Origin: Phialocephala subalpina
Lineage: Eukaryota > Ascomycota > Leotiomycetes > Helotiales > Mollisiaceae
NCBI GenBank assembly: GCA_900073065.1
Contig: FJOG01000076.1
Location: 1,035-65,034 of the forward strand
DNA: 64,000 nucleotides
Direction of reading: 5' to 3'
Positions 1-13,300 of the stretch are shown in pieces (positions within the stretch are counted from its first letter, which is position 1; each line of letters starts with the position of its first letter). Made by a program: the position numbers and the translations under genes. The notes beneath the pieces are model-generated. The model was not told where the DNA came from and searched no databases. It saw only the letters and a list, made by a program, of their open reading frames with translations.

Positions 1-172
1 CCCTATATAGGCAAGTAACATCTAGCGAAGTCCGAGTTCCGCACTGGTCAATATCCTCTTTGCACTAAGAATACTTACCCCGCCGAAACTCATCCATCCC
101 AATTTGCCAATCTACGGACGCTGAATACCCAAGATTATCCGCTAAGCCCTAGGACCGGTAGTACGTCTTATA

Positions 173-3100
173 CTAATGCTTATTATTACTTTGCGGCGCC
201 CTTGTCACCTCACAATAGATGCAGTGCGCACTAAGCCACTTGATCACCCGCGAGCGCCGGCTCAAGATATCCTCGGGAGTTGATTCGACCGCTTTGCCAA
301 TTTCCGGTTCTGCTTCGATTTCGACTTCGATTTCGTTTTCGCTCTCGGCTCCGTCCGCCGGAGTGCTTGATTCCTCTTCCGTTATGGTAATGACCGCCCT
401 ATCCAAACTTTCTGTACTACTTCCTTCTTTTTTAACCCTCCCTTCTTTACTTTTGTTGTCTCTTTGGAGCATGGCCCATAAGAGCCACATCCCGTTGCTG
501 ATAATAGCCCCTTGGACTTTCTATCGAGCCCGAAGACTAAGCCATTTCCGATATGCGATAATCTTCTGGCCTCGATAGCCCCCTTCCGCGAGTGCTCCTT
601 GCCCATGGGGAAGATAAAACCAGTTGAGCTATAGACACGCCGCAACACTACTCTATTGGTATGCTTGCTTATTCTCGATCCCTTTACAGATCTGCTGGCT
701 GATCTTACACTTCCAGTAATCGCGACACCGCCGATCGAGACGAATCCCATCCCGTAACCACTCGCTCTATTCTAGATTCACTCCATTTGTCCGAGTACAC
801 TCCACGGGCGAATGCTCTGCTTCACTCGGCCTATATGTTGCCCAATAGAATCCACAGTGCCGCTGAACCTCATTTATTTTGTCCTCAAATTGCTACAACT
901 CCTTGGCTGCTCGAATTTGCCTAGTAGTCCAATTAGCGATACCCCCTCCGCAGCAATCACATAGCCGTCCGCTAGTCTCTTCACAAGTCTGCCTTTCTTC
1001 ATTTAAATAACTACTCATAGCAAAACGTCGATATTCCCGTGTTTGAATAAACCGTTGTATAGTAAGCTCGTCGACCGTCAACTCCGCAGCGTCTTACTTC
1101 TCGAGCCGCTGGGATTCGGCATTTTCAAGTAGAATAATCGAATCAACGTCCTCTTTAGTTCGTCCACTACGCCTAGTCTCTTATGCAAAGTCGATCATGC
1201 CGTACGGGACTTTAATGTGCACAATATATACGATTCTAGGATAATCTCCATTAGTGCTAAGTGCCCCAGTTGCAGCCATAAAACCCGCATCCTGCAACTA
1301 CTGCTCAATAGCTGCATTTTTTTCATCGACTATAGAATGATAGTACGGACAACTTAAGACCTTGGCCACTTTTTCCGTTCTATCTCGACTACTGCAATAG
1401 AAGATCCCACGCTCTCCCGGTCCCAGACGCCGGAGCCGTGCCATTTCCTTGACGAGCTTTAATATACTCTTATTAGGACATCGCCGCACTATGTACCGGA
1501 TGTTGGCCCGAATCGTGCTCATACGAATCAGACGAAAATCGGAGATGTGCATCACTTCTCGCAACTCATTTAATCGAATAGGTGGGAGTGTAGCCGTCAG
1601 TAAGATTATAGGGCACCGGAGCACTTGAAGATGATCGAGCTGCCGTAGCTTAGGCCGGTAGTCATTAGCTGTAAATGAAAGATGACATTTATCAAACACT
1701 ATACGGCGTAGTAGTTTTCTTTTCCGGAGTATCGATCTATACGTAATGAACTCGGTCGTTGCTGCCCGGTTAGCGCTGACTACTACCACGGGGGCATACC
1801 GCGTCTCTCCATAGTGCCAGACGACATGCTCGATATGGGCAAGCCGGAGTCGCCGTACGTAGTCCTTCTCGAGTGCATTGAACGGTGCTACTACAACGCT
1901 GACGCTTGGGTCTCGAAGTATGGCTAGAAGTGTAAAAGTTAGCGTTTTATCGCCTCTAGTAGGTAATACTACAATTAATGGAGTCTGTTGGTCCAGTGTA
2001 GTAAACACAGCTTCTCTTTGTTCATTCGAACGGAACTCGGGCTCTTCTTGGTTGAGCACTTTCTTCAGTCCGTTATGGATCTCCTCTTTAGAGTAGATTG
2101 GGACCGTGGTAAGTGGCAAAACCCTAGTCGTTGTTGCTTCAACTCGTGGCCGACTAAGAAACGCTATTAGCTTTAACCCGAGTGACTTATACTCGGACAA
2201 ATTGGAACTTAATAGCGTTAACAACCCCGGCTGAGATACACTGGTCAGCGGCGGAGTAAAAACCACGGGCTGCGGTCTTTCTAACGGTGATCTCGACCTC
2301 TTGGGAATTAGACTGGCTGATGGAGTGCTATACGACAGACTACGGTGATGCTTCGCGGATGGGGATGGCTTTTTGCTGTTTAATCCTAGTAGCTGGTGCT
2401 ACTGTGTGCTAATGGCCCTAAAGATCCGGATGCTTTCATTACTCAGATTGCGGATAATATCACTACGCACCCTATACCGCTCCGCAATGTCCTTCCCATG
2501 AGCAGCGGCAAGATCTATAGCACTTACAACGATATTAGTATTTTTATGCGGCATGTCTTTAGTCGCGGGAAGATCCCTAAGAAACTCGGCTTCGATATAT
2601 TCGCGGCCTATCTCAATAGCCACATTCCGATAATTTTGCGTAGTTAACCGTATTCCCAGTCGAATAGCGGTTTCTTGGGTTAAGACTTTTATTAAGTGCT
2701 CGCGAGTCCATGAACTATGCTTATCATACTAGAGATAATCACTTCGGGGGAGTCCGTTTGTTTTCTGGTCTAGAGTCTTTGAAAATGGCTGCACGTAAGC
2801 CAGATATATGGCCCAGATTTGTCTTATCCGCCATAAGAGAAATCGTGGGATAACCTTAGCCTCACTAAAGAGTGCTTAAGACTTGTGATACCGCGTAATA
2901 TACGCGATTCGTCCGCCGATCACATAGATATTACGCTCTTAAAGAAGTCTATTGCGGAACCGAATAGGCGTGATCTTTTCTCCGCGATCGGGTAGACTAC
3001 CGCCCTCATGCCTTAAAGCGAGCGACAATTCCTTGATTCGCTTTTACAGTTGCCGATACTCGCGGACTCTCGTTATTCGCTATGTGTTCTTTTTTCGGTC

Positions 3101-4939
3101 CTATAGCTACTGGTCTTTTGGAGCCTTTAACATCTGATCTATCATCCACTCCCTCTTATCCTTCATTCCATTAGCTTCATTTGTCACCTATAAAGCACCC
3201 CGTGCAACCAATGACAGATCATTTTGGATCACATCCAAATTAATTTTAAACCAGTCCTTCTTTTGCGGAACTTACATCAAATCCTGCTACAAGATGTCTT
3301 CGGCCTCCCGGATTATGTCGTGGATTGCATCCTTAAACCGCTTAATCGGTAGTGGCTTCCCATGAAATTCCAAGATATTACCATCCGGACGATTCGTCTC
3401 AAACCGGGTCCAAGTAATACTAAGTTGGTTGATCTTCTGCATACTCATTGTCTTGCTATACCCCAACATCTTAATTAAAAAGCTGCATAGGCTATAGCTT
3501 CCAACCACGAGATATTTCTTCCGCAATTCAAGAAACCGATCGATGTTTACTGCAGTCTAATCTGCCCTCGTAGCTGCTGGGAGTGTATACTCAACAAACA
3601 AGACCCGGACGCAGTATATAAATCCAGCGAGCATATATGAATACTCGTCACTACGCCTCAAGCGATTCTCGTCTTCCACAATACTTAAGACAACCGCAAA
3701 ATGAATCATAGGACTGTCAAATCGATCACAGCCTTTCAAACTCTGCAAAATCATAGATATTATAAGCGCACTCATCTTTTGGACTTGAGTGTCCTCGTCT
3801 TCTTCGGATTCCAATGACTCGAGCATGTTTTGCAATAGCTATTTCTGTTCTGGGCTGAATTTTGTTAGTTCACAGTAGTCTTTCATCACATCAAGCTCTC
3901 CATTGTCACTAGCTTCTTAGGTCTTATCCCCCTTTTCATCCTCTTTAACGTCGTCTACAATAGCCTCTTTATTGTCGTTTACCTTTCAAACTCTGCAAAA
4001 TCATAGATATTATAAGCGCACTCATCTTTTGGACTTGAGTGTCCTCGTCTTCTTCGGATTCCAATGACTCGAGCATGTTTTGCAATAGCTATTTCTGTTC
4101 TGGGCTGAATTTTGTTAGTTCACAGTAGTCTTTCATCACATCAAGCTCTCCATTGTCACTAGCTTCTTAGGTCTTATCCCCCTTTTCATCCTCTTTAACG
4201 TCGTCTACAATAGCCTCTTTATTGTCGTTTACCCGACGATTTCGCTCACGCGCTAGAATTACTTGTCTTTCCGGTCTGGCAATTTACTTGCATAAGCAAT
4301 GCGTCTAATGTTGCGACCGCTAAAGTGCGGTCACTATTGCATAAAGTTCCACTAATTAGTATTATCGCTCTTTTCCGTCTTAGAATCTGCAATCTCAAGC
4401 CGTTTTATGTCCCGCTCGTCGATTTCGTTGAATTCCCGTAGTAGTTAGTCCCGGACAGCGGCATCTTCATCGTCGTCTGCTGCTTCTACTGCTTCTGCTG
4501 CTTCTACTCGTAGAGAAGTCTCTTCTTGGTATTTCACAATGAAATATCGTTGAAATCTAACCCCGAAAAACGTTTGCACTTTGACTTTAGTCCAATGGGT
4601 CGGCTCTTCCTTGCTAACCTGCCAACTATGCTCTTTATTATAGTGCCCGCGCATAGACTTATAATTGATTGATATGTGACTACATTCCGAACTAAAATAG
4701 TACCATCCATTTAATGGCTTTCTTAGTGCCTCGAATGGAGCGCAGTTATGCGGTGGTTATCGAACGTCCTTAGGCGGTAATAAATCCAACGAGCTATACT
4801 GGTCCAAGATTGGCTGCTGCTCCTTCTTTGTTCTCAACCTATAAGCATCTTTTAAGTGTCTTTTGAGTCCTTTGACGGCCTGCTTATACTCTCTGCAAAT
4901 CAACACCTTATAATCTGAGTTATACTCGAAATCGTCCAT
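173..4939 (-). pseudogene. Telomere-linked RecQ-like helicase relic, copy 1
   Basis: RIP-decayed gene read from 4939 down to about 173. In order it shows an N-terminal zinc-finger segment of the fungal DUF3505 type (4757-4939, with LICREY and RHLKDAYRL where C and H look replaced by Y); a second finger-like segment (4445-4654, RGHYNKEH then VQTFFG); middle parts with DSPMIHF and YMLAGFIYCVRVL (3557-3835) and EFHGKPL (3287-3526); a helicase core (1298-2266); a RecQ zinc-binding segment with CEETSGRLCDCC (893-1081); and a C-terminal tail with HCIYCEV (173-490). The core keeps TATLPP, but motif I reads PTRGDKT and motif II FDKCHL, each explained by G-to-A changes of the usual PTGGGKT and FDECH. 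Frames are broken by stops, so it is not a functional gene. Family knowledge: such helicases are often subtelomeric. The family call is from motif recognition, not a search. Confidence 0.8.
3732..4231. repeat. Perfect 250-bp tandem duplication
   Basis: The block 3732-3981 is repeated directly as 3982-4231, starting CCTTTCAAACTCTGC and ending TTATTGTCGTTTA. I see no difference between the two copies on reading them base by base. It lies inside the helicase relic, and the second copy repeats the acidic SLESEEDEDTQVQK-coding stretch. It may be a recent duplication after RIP or an assembly artefact. Confidence 0.9.
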
Positions 4940-5142
4940 TTTCCGGTTTCTGCCTGAAATTTGGCCTCAGTCCACTATAACTGTCAGCAACGACGATAAT
5001 AAGCCAACCCTAGACCCCACCTACCTGCGTCTAAGAAACCCGGTCTTGATTTGGCACGTAATGTGTATTTATTATAGTCAATTCAACTATATAGCTATTC
5101 ATCAGACGTTATTTTAAGCTTTCAACGTTCAATTCTTACACC

Positions 5143-5234
5143 GCCCATTGACGCTACCCATTGACGGAAGCGCTAACCCCGATCCGGCGAGCTAGGCCTA
5201 AATTGGGGTGCCCAAAGACGTCAATGGGCACCCC
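5143..5234. repeat. Clustered CCCATTGACG repeats with 9-bp hairpin
   Basis: CCCATTGACG occurs directly at 5144-5153 and 5157-5166 (inside GCCCATTGACG and ACCCATTGACGG) and inverted as CGTCAATGGGC at 5219-5229. GGGGTGCCC (5205-5213) and GGGCACCCC (5226-5234) form a perfect 9-bp inverted repeat around a 12-base loop. The patch is GC-richer than the AT-rich DNA beside it and lies about 200 bp beyond the 5' end of the helicase relic. It may be the end of the helicase element or a small inverted-repeat element. Confidence 0.6.
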
Positions 5235-7320
5235 GCCTCATGTAGAGGATATCATTCCTATTATCGCTTTCGTTATAATAAGTAACTCTAATTATAATAT
5301 TAAGCGGCTTATTATCGATAACCTTTAACTTATTCCCAATTATCCCATTTAAAACGAATAAACTACTTAATGGGACTATATTATCATCCTAACTACTAAA
5401 ATATACTACACTATCATCCTAATTACTTCTTATAACTACTTCACTATCATCAAACCTCGATATCCTCTTTTGCCGCTTCGTAACCCTCCGTCTCCTTCTT
5501 TCGAACTTTACACTAAAATCCCGATATATATTATCCTCGGAATCAATATTTACTACTCTACTATCCTCAAATTCAAATTATAACTTCCGCTTTTTAACTC
5601 TCTACTTCCGGCTAAAATTACTATCTTTACTCTTAACGAGCCGAATCGTAATCACTTTTTCTTCGTTATTATCTACCACCTTATTACTTTAAACCCCGTT
5701 ATCATCACCCTTTTCAACTTTAACCTCGCTTAATCCGTCTCTTTTATTATTATTTACCTCTTTACTACTCTCTTTATACTCCTCGTCATTACTTTTATCA
5801 ACTCTTACCTCGCTTAAATCTCCTTCGCCATCCTTTACTACATCTTCATTACTCTCTTTATAATCTTTATCTCTATTATCATCAAACGCACTAAATATCT
5901 CCTCCTTATTATTAACAACTATTTCAACCCCCTCAACAATAACCACTTTAATAACCTTATTAATAATTACTCCGATAACTTCTTTTTCTCTAATTTCAAT
6001 TATACTAATTTCTTTAACCTCATCATTTTCTATATCGATACTAATATCAATAACACTTTTATCATCTTTTAAACTTAACCTATTTATACTTTCCTCCTCC
6101 TCTCTAATTCCAATATTTATATTATAACTACCTCCCTCTTTACTCTTATCCACTATCTAATACCACTATCAATAATCTTAAAACCATAACTATAATCGGA
6201 CCCTTTAAAACAATTTATTATCTTTTATTCTCTTCTACTTATAATCCCTATTCCCATGTACCCTTATACGCTTTTAACTTATCGATGTAAATAAATGGCT
6301 ACCAAATTCCAATAAACACATTTAATATTAAAACCCGTTTATTACGAGGATAATTAACTACAGTTTAAATCTTTCTTTAAGCAATTAAATAATCGAAAAA
6401 TCGTAATTCTAATTAAATCTATTAATATACTTTTATATTTGTTCGCGGTTACGTAATAGGGTTTAATACTTGCGTAAATACTCTTAGAACGCGCCGGGTT
6501 GGACGGCCTTACGGCACTTATTATATAGGCAAATAAGTACTCAATACGCGATATTTAATTAAATCAAATAATCCAATTCGAGTGGGATATCTACAAAGCG
6601 CTAATCGTTTATATTAAACGCGTTATATAGAGTGGAATTCGATATTAGGCCCTAATACTATTCGCGCTTAGCGCCCGCCCTCACGTGACTTTGCTAGCGG
6701 CATTAAACCCCAATACCGAGCACCTTACTAGCGATGTATTATACGGGCTGTATTAATTTATATAGCCTTTAATAATCCCTGTTAATTATTTGAAGTTGGA
6801 AATACCCTTCGAAATTTATATTAAATATTCGTAAGAAAAACATTTTATTTATATAACTTTTATTAATATTATTGATATAAAATAAATAGTACGAGTATAA
6901 TTATATCTCTATATAAATTTTAATCTTAATATTTTTCCTTTATTTATTATTTTTATTTATTTATTTATTTTATTTCTTTTCTCTTTTTATAATACTTTTA
7001 TATAATATTTTGCTTAGTATTTGCCTTAAAAAGTATTAAAAGTTTATATTTTAATTAGTTATAAATAATATAATTATAAATTATAAATAGTAATTTTTTT
7101 TTAATAATAATTTTATAATTATAAAGTTTCCTATATAATTTACATATAAATTTTCATTCGCTTAAAAAGAGATATCTTTAATTAATTATTAATTGGCACT
7201 TTAAAAGCAATACACTTTAATATAATTTAATCTATTGATTTAAACCCACGTTAAAACCCCTTTTAACTTTCATAATTTTGCTTTCTTTCTCTCTAATTTT
7301 TACTAAAATATTAAAATATA
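5235..7320. other. AT-rich, RIP-like intergenic DNA
   Basis: Very AT-rich. At 5270-6190 the plus strand is poor in G, so the minus strand reads as short acidic, repetitive frames (5689-6153 carries two related DLSEVRVDK/GLSEVKVEK units). I see no recognisable gene. A CACGTG core sits at 6682-6687 in the GC-rich patch 6655-6720, which looks like a fragment that escaped mutation. Confidence 0.6.
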
Positions 7321-7449
7321 TACTTATAATGGCTATATTACCCACCCTATAACCATTCACCTCTTTCTATACCCGTATTACTTAATTGCCTTTCGAGATA
7401 AATCGTTTAATTATCAATTATATCAACCCCAGCTTTTTCCCCTAAAACT

Positions 7450-8220
7450 ATCCAATTACTAAGTATACTCTCATTATATACGTCTCAAAGGCTTTGCGAG
7501 AAGCCTACTTCGATTACCGCCGCCAACAACTTTACACCGCTTTTAGCATTAATAAACGCCTACCCCCACTAATTAAAAAGGCCTTCGATTTCCCAGACTT
7601 TTAAGCCCTACTAAAATTCTTTACTAATAACTCGAAACGGCTAAGTTAATATTTAGCCTACATCACATACATTCGAATTATCTATTGAAACGATTAGACT
7701 ATTTCTAATTAGGAATATAGCATTTACTACGCATACAAAGCCTTTAAACTTTTAGTGGCTAATATTAATCGCATGCGCTTATAACGATTATAAATCCACG
7801 TTACGCTATATACCCCGCTATTTTATTTAAACGCCCTAAAAATGTAGAATTTATTGAAGATCCGGGGTTTATAAAAGCTTATACTCACGAATTATCGTAA
7901 TGAGATTAATCCCGCCGTCCGTAATGCGTTGCAAAAACGCCTCTACTAATCGCCATCACGTCCTTAATACCCAATTAGCTTGGAGAATCTAGGCCTCGGC
8001 AATTAATAAACGCATATTACTTAATAAAGTACCGAATTAATAAAAGAAAAATAATATATGTACTTAGACTAACAGTATAAATTCCTTTACGACCGCATTA
8101 TAATCGATATTTGCGCTCGAAAACAAAAGAAAGCTTACAATCGACAATATGGAGTACGGCGTTAAATACGAGTATAACGTTATAAAAAAAAGCGACGTCA
8201 AATAAAAATAAAATAGTAAG
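7450..8220 (+). pseudogene. Unrecognised coding relic (plus strand)
   Basis: In one plus frame this stretch reads as protein-like sequence interrupted by TAA and TAG codons of the kind RIP makes. Examples are KALREAYFDYRRQQLYTAF and INKRLPPLIKKAFDFPDF near 7490-7600, LAYITYIRII near 7660-7680, and a basic end near 8110-8160 (ARKQKKAYNRQYG). The composition and charge pattern look like a former gene, probably from a mobile element. I do not recognise the family. Confidence 0.4.
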
Positions 8221-8259
8221 CCTTAAAAACACGCTATAAAATAATTCTTTCAAACGTGT

Positions 8260-10000
8260 AATATAATAAATAATATATAAAATTTTACGTTTCTAATATA
8301 CGATTATAATTTTTAAAATAATTACGTAATTATTTTATTGTAAATTAAAAAGTAATGTGATTTGACTTTTATATTCTAATTATACCGTTTATTCGTCTTC
8401 CAATAATAATCAAATTTATCAAAATAAACGTACTTTCCCTTTTACTACAAATATATTATATATTAACTCTATAATATAAAGTAGTAATATTACACCTTCC
8501 CTTTTACCCTTAAACTCTCGCTTATTGCAAATTGGTATACTTTTTCCGTATATACTCCTATAATTTATCCTTGCGATTATACGGTTTCCCAAGACTTTTC
8601 TCGCATTTAATAATAAGGTAAAAATGCAAAATAGTATAATAATACTAAAATTAAATATAATAATCTTAATTAGTTTTATACGTAAAAGTTAACGTATATC
8701 CCAATTCGCTATACTAATAGTGACTATTATATAGCTTATTAAAAAAGGTTAGATTAAAGACTTGGAAAGAATCCTCGACGGAATAAAAGTTTTCGTTTAT
8801 AGTAACCAAGGCCGGGAATAGTTGTACTAGACTTGTACTACTAATATTGCCAATAGTTAGTGTAAATGGACTGGGAGTAAGAGTATTAATTTGGTAGGGA
8901 ATAGTAGATACAGTAGTAGTAGTAATAGTAATAATAGTAATAGCATTTGTATAAATGTTAATAATTGCAATAATAGTTATTTGAGAGCCAGTAGTACTAT
9001 CAACTTGAAAGGTAGCGCTATCGATCGGAAAGCTAATAATACCATCGATTTAAAAAGTAAAACCGTCGATTTAAAAACTAATTATACTATCAAAACCTAA
9101 TCTAGTATGCAAATTAGCTTCCTTAATCACGTGGTTGAATTGCCAAGTTAGGGTTGGTGAAGTATCTTAAGTTTAAAGCCTTATTAGTATATGTTCCCAT
9201 TTATCGGAAGTATCGTAATCGTTGAATAATTGGTTGAAGACGGCCGGATGAATTAAAGGGCGGATAATTGTTAGCTTCCCCTTATAAATACCAATAACGA
9301 TTAGTAACAATTTAAAAAAAAAAACTTATCCAATTTTAGTCTCATTAAAACCTATATCTAAATTAAATAATTAGTTGAGTATAAGTATTTAATCGATTAT
9401 AAATGGGTTTACTACTACGTATTCGTGGTGTAAAGCGTTTAAGGGCGTAATCGAGGGCGGCTAATCAAAAAACATAATGTGTCGTAGCGAGTAAAAAAGT
9501 AGGATTTGATGGTTCTTCTTTGTAGAAAACGTATATAAAGGCCGAAAAGGGGTAGGAAATTTGGGCGAGAATAATAATTATTTATATATTTTGTACTAAG
9601 TTATCTTACGATATATTTAGAGGGCGTATACCTTTGGCTATCACTTAAACTAATGAAAAGTAATTAGTAGAAAATAACTAAAAGGAAAAAGTCTAAGGGA
9701 AAAGTGATTAAAAGAAATTCCCTTATAAAATAACGATATATAACAAATAATCTTATGACGTCTATAGGTTAAAACGTTTATATTTGTATCAAATAATTTT
9801 GATTTTGGTTCTATAAGACAAAACTCGCTTAAAGATTTTCACTCCCTTTTTAACGAAAATCTTAACTTTAATCCAAGCCCTAAGAATCGATATATTATAA
9901 AATCTTATCGATTAAATTCTTATTTACGTTATAATAAATATTATAATATTACATTAACCTTAAATACAAAATATATCCCATAAAACCAATTTTAGCGCTA
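8260..10000. other. AT-rich DNA with AGT/AAT trinucleotide tract
   Basis: No supported gene. 8910-8950 holds a short imperfect AGT/AAT trinucleotide tract, and the nearby short open frame (8891-9100) is a low-complexity Ser/Asn translation of it. A CACGTG core is at 9128-9133. Confidence 0.5.
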
Positions 10001-13000
10001 TAATATTTAGTTTTTAACGCCTATCCCTCGCTACCTAACGGTACAAAAACGCTACTACTACTAATTGTAATAATCGTAACGCTTTCATCTAATTCACTCT
10101 CTCGACTCCTTTCATTATTTGACTTCTAGGTAAAAGCAGCCATAATACTCCTATTAGTACCAGCAAATCGAGATTAACGATAATTATTAATCCCACGTTC
10201 GTTAACCTTAAACTCTATTTCGAGCTTATTACTACCGACATTTAAATCGTTATCTTAAATCCCATTATCAACGTACTCTCGACTAAACCCACCCATTAAA
10301 TCCTCTAATTTATCTAAACTCTTATTTTTAGTTTACTCTAACATCTTTAGCCTTAATGGCTACGTTTACTCCCATACGGGGGCAAACCCTTTCAACCTAA
10401 TACTCCTCTTCCCAACTACCCAAAACTCTTCGGTCTTTTTTTATTTATACACTTTAAATCCTTAAGTATTACATGTAATAATAAATTAAAAAGTATTCTA
10501 TGCATTTTAATACTAATCGTCGCCAAATATTTACCGCCTCGCATTCCACAAAATACTATAAAATATAATAAAATAAAAGCGGAAAAAAAACTTTACTTTT
10601 TCAAAATCGGTATATACAATCGAGAATTATATCATCTGTCCCTTTAAACCTTAATTGCGATTAATTTTCGTTAATATAATAAAAGTGGAATCTGATAAAT
10701 AAAAGAAGATTTAATGCGTGAAACGAATAAGGTAAAAGAATTTATCTAACTATTTATCTACTCTTCGATATCCTAAACGTTACTCAACCAACTTAAAGCT
10801 CTTTTACAAAATAGCTCGATATAGTTTATTGCCCTAGCCATGGTATTCCTTGCCATCTTCCCATAAAAACAAAAAATCGAGTAAATTAATCACTCTCTCA
10901 AACCGCATTTTGTTTCCCGTTACAAAATGAGGTAAACCGATGATCCCATCGATAGAAAACATCCGCTTTATATAGTTATAACAAAATGAGATATCTTTTT
11001 TCTATTTAATTGCGTCGGGTATTAATTTAAAAAAGCGCTTATAAGATTTGAGTATAGCTTTCCAAATATCCGTATTAAATTACTCGAAGTTCAAAGCGTG
11101 AAAATATTCCAATTATTTACTCAATAAAAGAGCGCTATACTCTACATTATATCGATCATACTAAAAATCGGCTTAATTAAAACGAATATAAATGTCCCGA
11201 AAATCTTTAATTACTCGCTACTATCGTTTATACTCCTCGTACATCAATATATTCCCCACTAAAATATTCTCTCCGTACGGAAATGCAAATCGCCACGTTT
11301 CCCAATTTATCTTAAGTAAAAACCAATTAAGTCCGTAGCGTATCATCGTATCCCGCATACTTAAACCCTCTTTCACAACCGGCTTCTAATTCCGTACATT
11401 CTCCCAACGGTCCTTATATAACAACAATTCTCGCTAAAAGAAATTATTACCGTAATAAAATCGTAATACTTATAACGCAATTACTATAATAATTATTTCG
11501 GGAAACGAATATATTATAATTATATACGTAAATATATACTTAAAGAGAAAGTAGTACTTATTAATCTAAATATAAAGAAAACCGAGAAGTTCTTTAGTAA
11601 AAACGATATAATACGAGAATAAAGGCGAATTAATATCAATCTCATTATTATACAAATCCCATTAACGCTATTATTAAGCGATCTCCTCCATTATAATCAA
11701 AGAAATATAATATTTTTCTCGGATACTATACGACTTCCATTAATTATCAACTAAATTAGTATAAGCGCGCTTTTTATTGTAGAAGTAACTAAACTCGTAA
11801 ACACTTTTCGAAAAGGTAATATTTCTACCCTTTTATTAAAGTGATCGGATGTATTTAAAGTTTAAAGCCAAATTCTCAAAGGATTTATTATCGAAGACGT
11901 ATACTTTCGTTATATCAAATAAAGTCTTAATTAAAACGTAAAATTGAAAGTATATTAATCCGTTTTAACTTTTTTTCCTTTGCGGCGCCGCGAAGAAAGT
12001 TTAGTTTATCGTATCCCACATTATTACCCAAAAATATATTATATATTTGGGATTCCCTTTAATTAGATTTCTATCGGGGTTAAGAATAATTCGCGTTTTT
12101 ATATACGCATCCAAATAACATTTTTTCTATAAAAACACTTTTGCCTCATAGCCTTTTGAGATCTAATTATACGGCAAAATATTATCTTCCGAAGTAATTT
12201 ATTTTACAAGATTAATAAATATATGATTTTTATTATAAAATTATAAGTTTATCGCCTTAGATCAAGAATATTCCCAATTTTCGTAGATTGTAATCAAATT
12301 ACTAACCATATCCATAAATTCTAGTTTAGTGTTTTTTGTATACATAAAAAGGTTAGTACCTTAGAATCGATAGTATCCAAAGTTATCGGCGATAGTTTTA
12401 AGGATTCGACTCCAAAGAGAATCGAGGTATTGCGCCTATAATACGTGCTTTAAAAACTGTTTTTTTAAAGAATCCTTCCGAGCGAGGCTCTTTATAGACA
12501 ATGTAATCGAATTTATATCAACGATGTAAATAATAGTAAAGTAATATTACAAAATATTAAAGGATTAAATAGTTTTGTGGATAATAAGAGTTAAGATCGC
12601 ATTATATTACAACTTTTAATCTTACTTACTAAGATATATGGAATATTTATAGTTGCTTTCGGTATAAAGTGCAGGGAAAAAGACGAATATAAGTAGACTC
12701 TTTATATTAATTATAGAGTTAAAGTAATAATAAAAAATCTTATAAAAAGGGGTATATTTTTGAGTTAATACTCCGTGTTTATTATATAAAGGAATTTTTA
12801 AACCGAAGTGAATATTTACATTAAAGTTAAAAAAGGGATACACTTTAAAAAACTAATTAATGTTTTGACGTGTAATGGCTAAACTAGTAAAAAAGCAGTA
12901 AATACTATCGATATCAAACGATACTTTAACAAAACGATTCTTTCGACTAATAATATAATATTGCGATAAGTAGAGATTCCTAGGCAAATTTTTATCACGA

Positions 13001-13300
13001 GTTCCGATATCTTTAAAAGCAGTCGATATACTCGTACTTTCAAATACTACTTAATAATCCAACCCGCCGAAGTCTATTAACTTTATCAATTTACTACTAT
13101 TAAAGATATTTAGAAGAGAAATTCCTTTATAATTTCCACGGAGAATTACAGTAATTTCGTAAAGCGACGAGCACTTAAAATAGATATTTAAACGTCGATA
13201 GTACTTTTGATGCGATTAGTTTGCCTCGTAGTATTACTCGTAAATATAGCCCTGGAAATTCCGCATCTATTTAATTAGTTTAAAGGCAATCCGTTTAATG
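10000..13300 (-). pseudogene. Unrecognised large coding relic (minus strand)
   Basis: Read from about 13,300 down to about 10,000, the minus strand gives long coherent protein-like stretches separated mainly by TAG/TAA codons at places where Q or W would fit. Near 12,622-12,843 it reads NIHFGLKIPLYNKHGV and KYTPFYKIFYYYF. Near 11,280-11,390 it reads KEGLSMRDTMIRYGLNWF and ETWRFAFPYGENILVGN. Near 10,900-11,000 it reads FCYNYIKRMFSIDGI, GLPHFVTGNKMRFER and LLDFLFLWEDGKE. The consistent order over about 3 kb and the stop pattern fit one RIP-mutated gene of roughly 1,000 codons. I do not recognise the family; it is not obviously a reverse transcriptase or helicase. Confidence 0.5.

Noticed and set aside
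5689..6153. Acidic minus-strand frame of 154 codons with internal repeats
   Set aside because: Composition follows from a G-poor plus strand; no domain and no start context.
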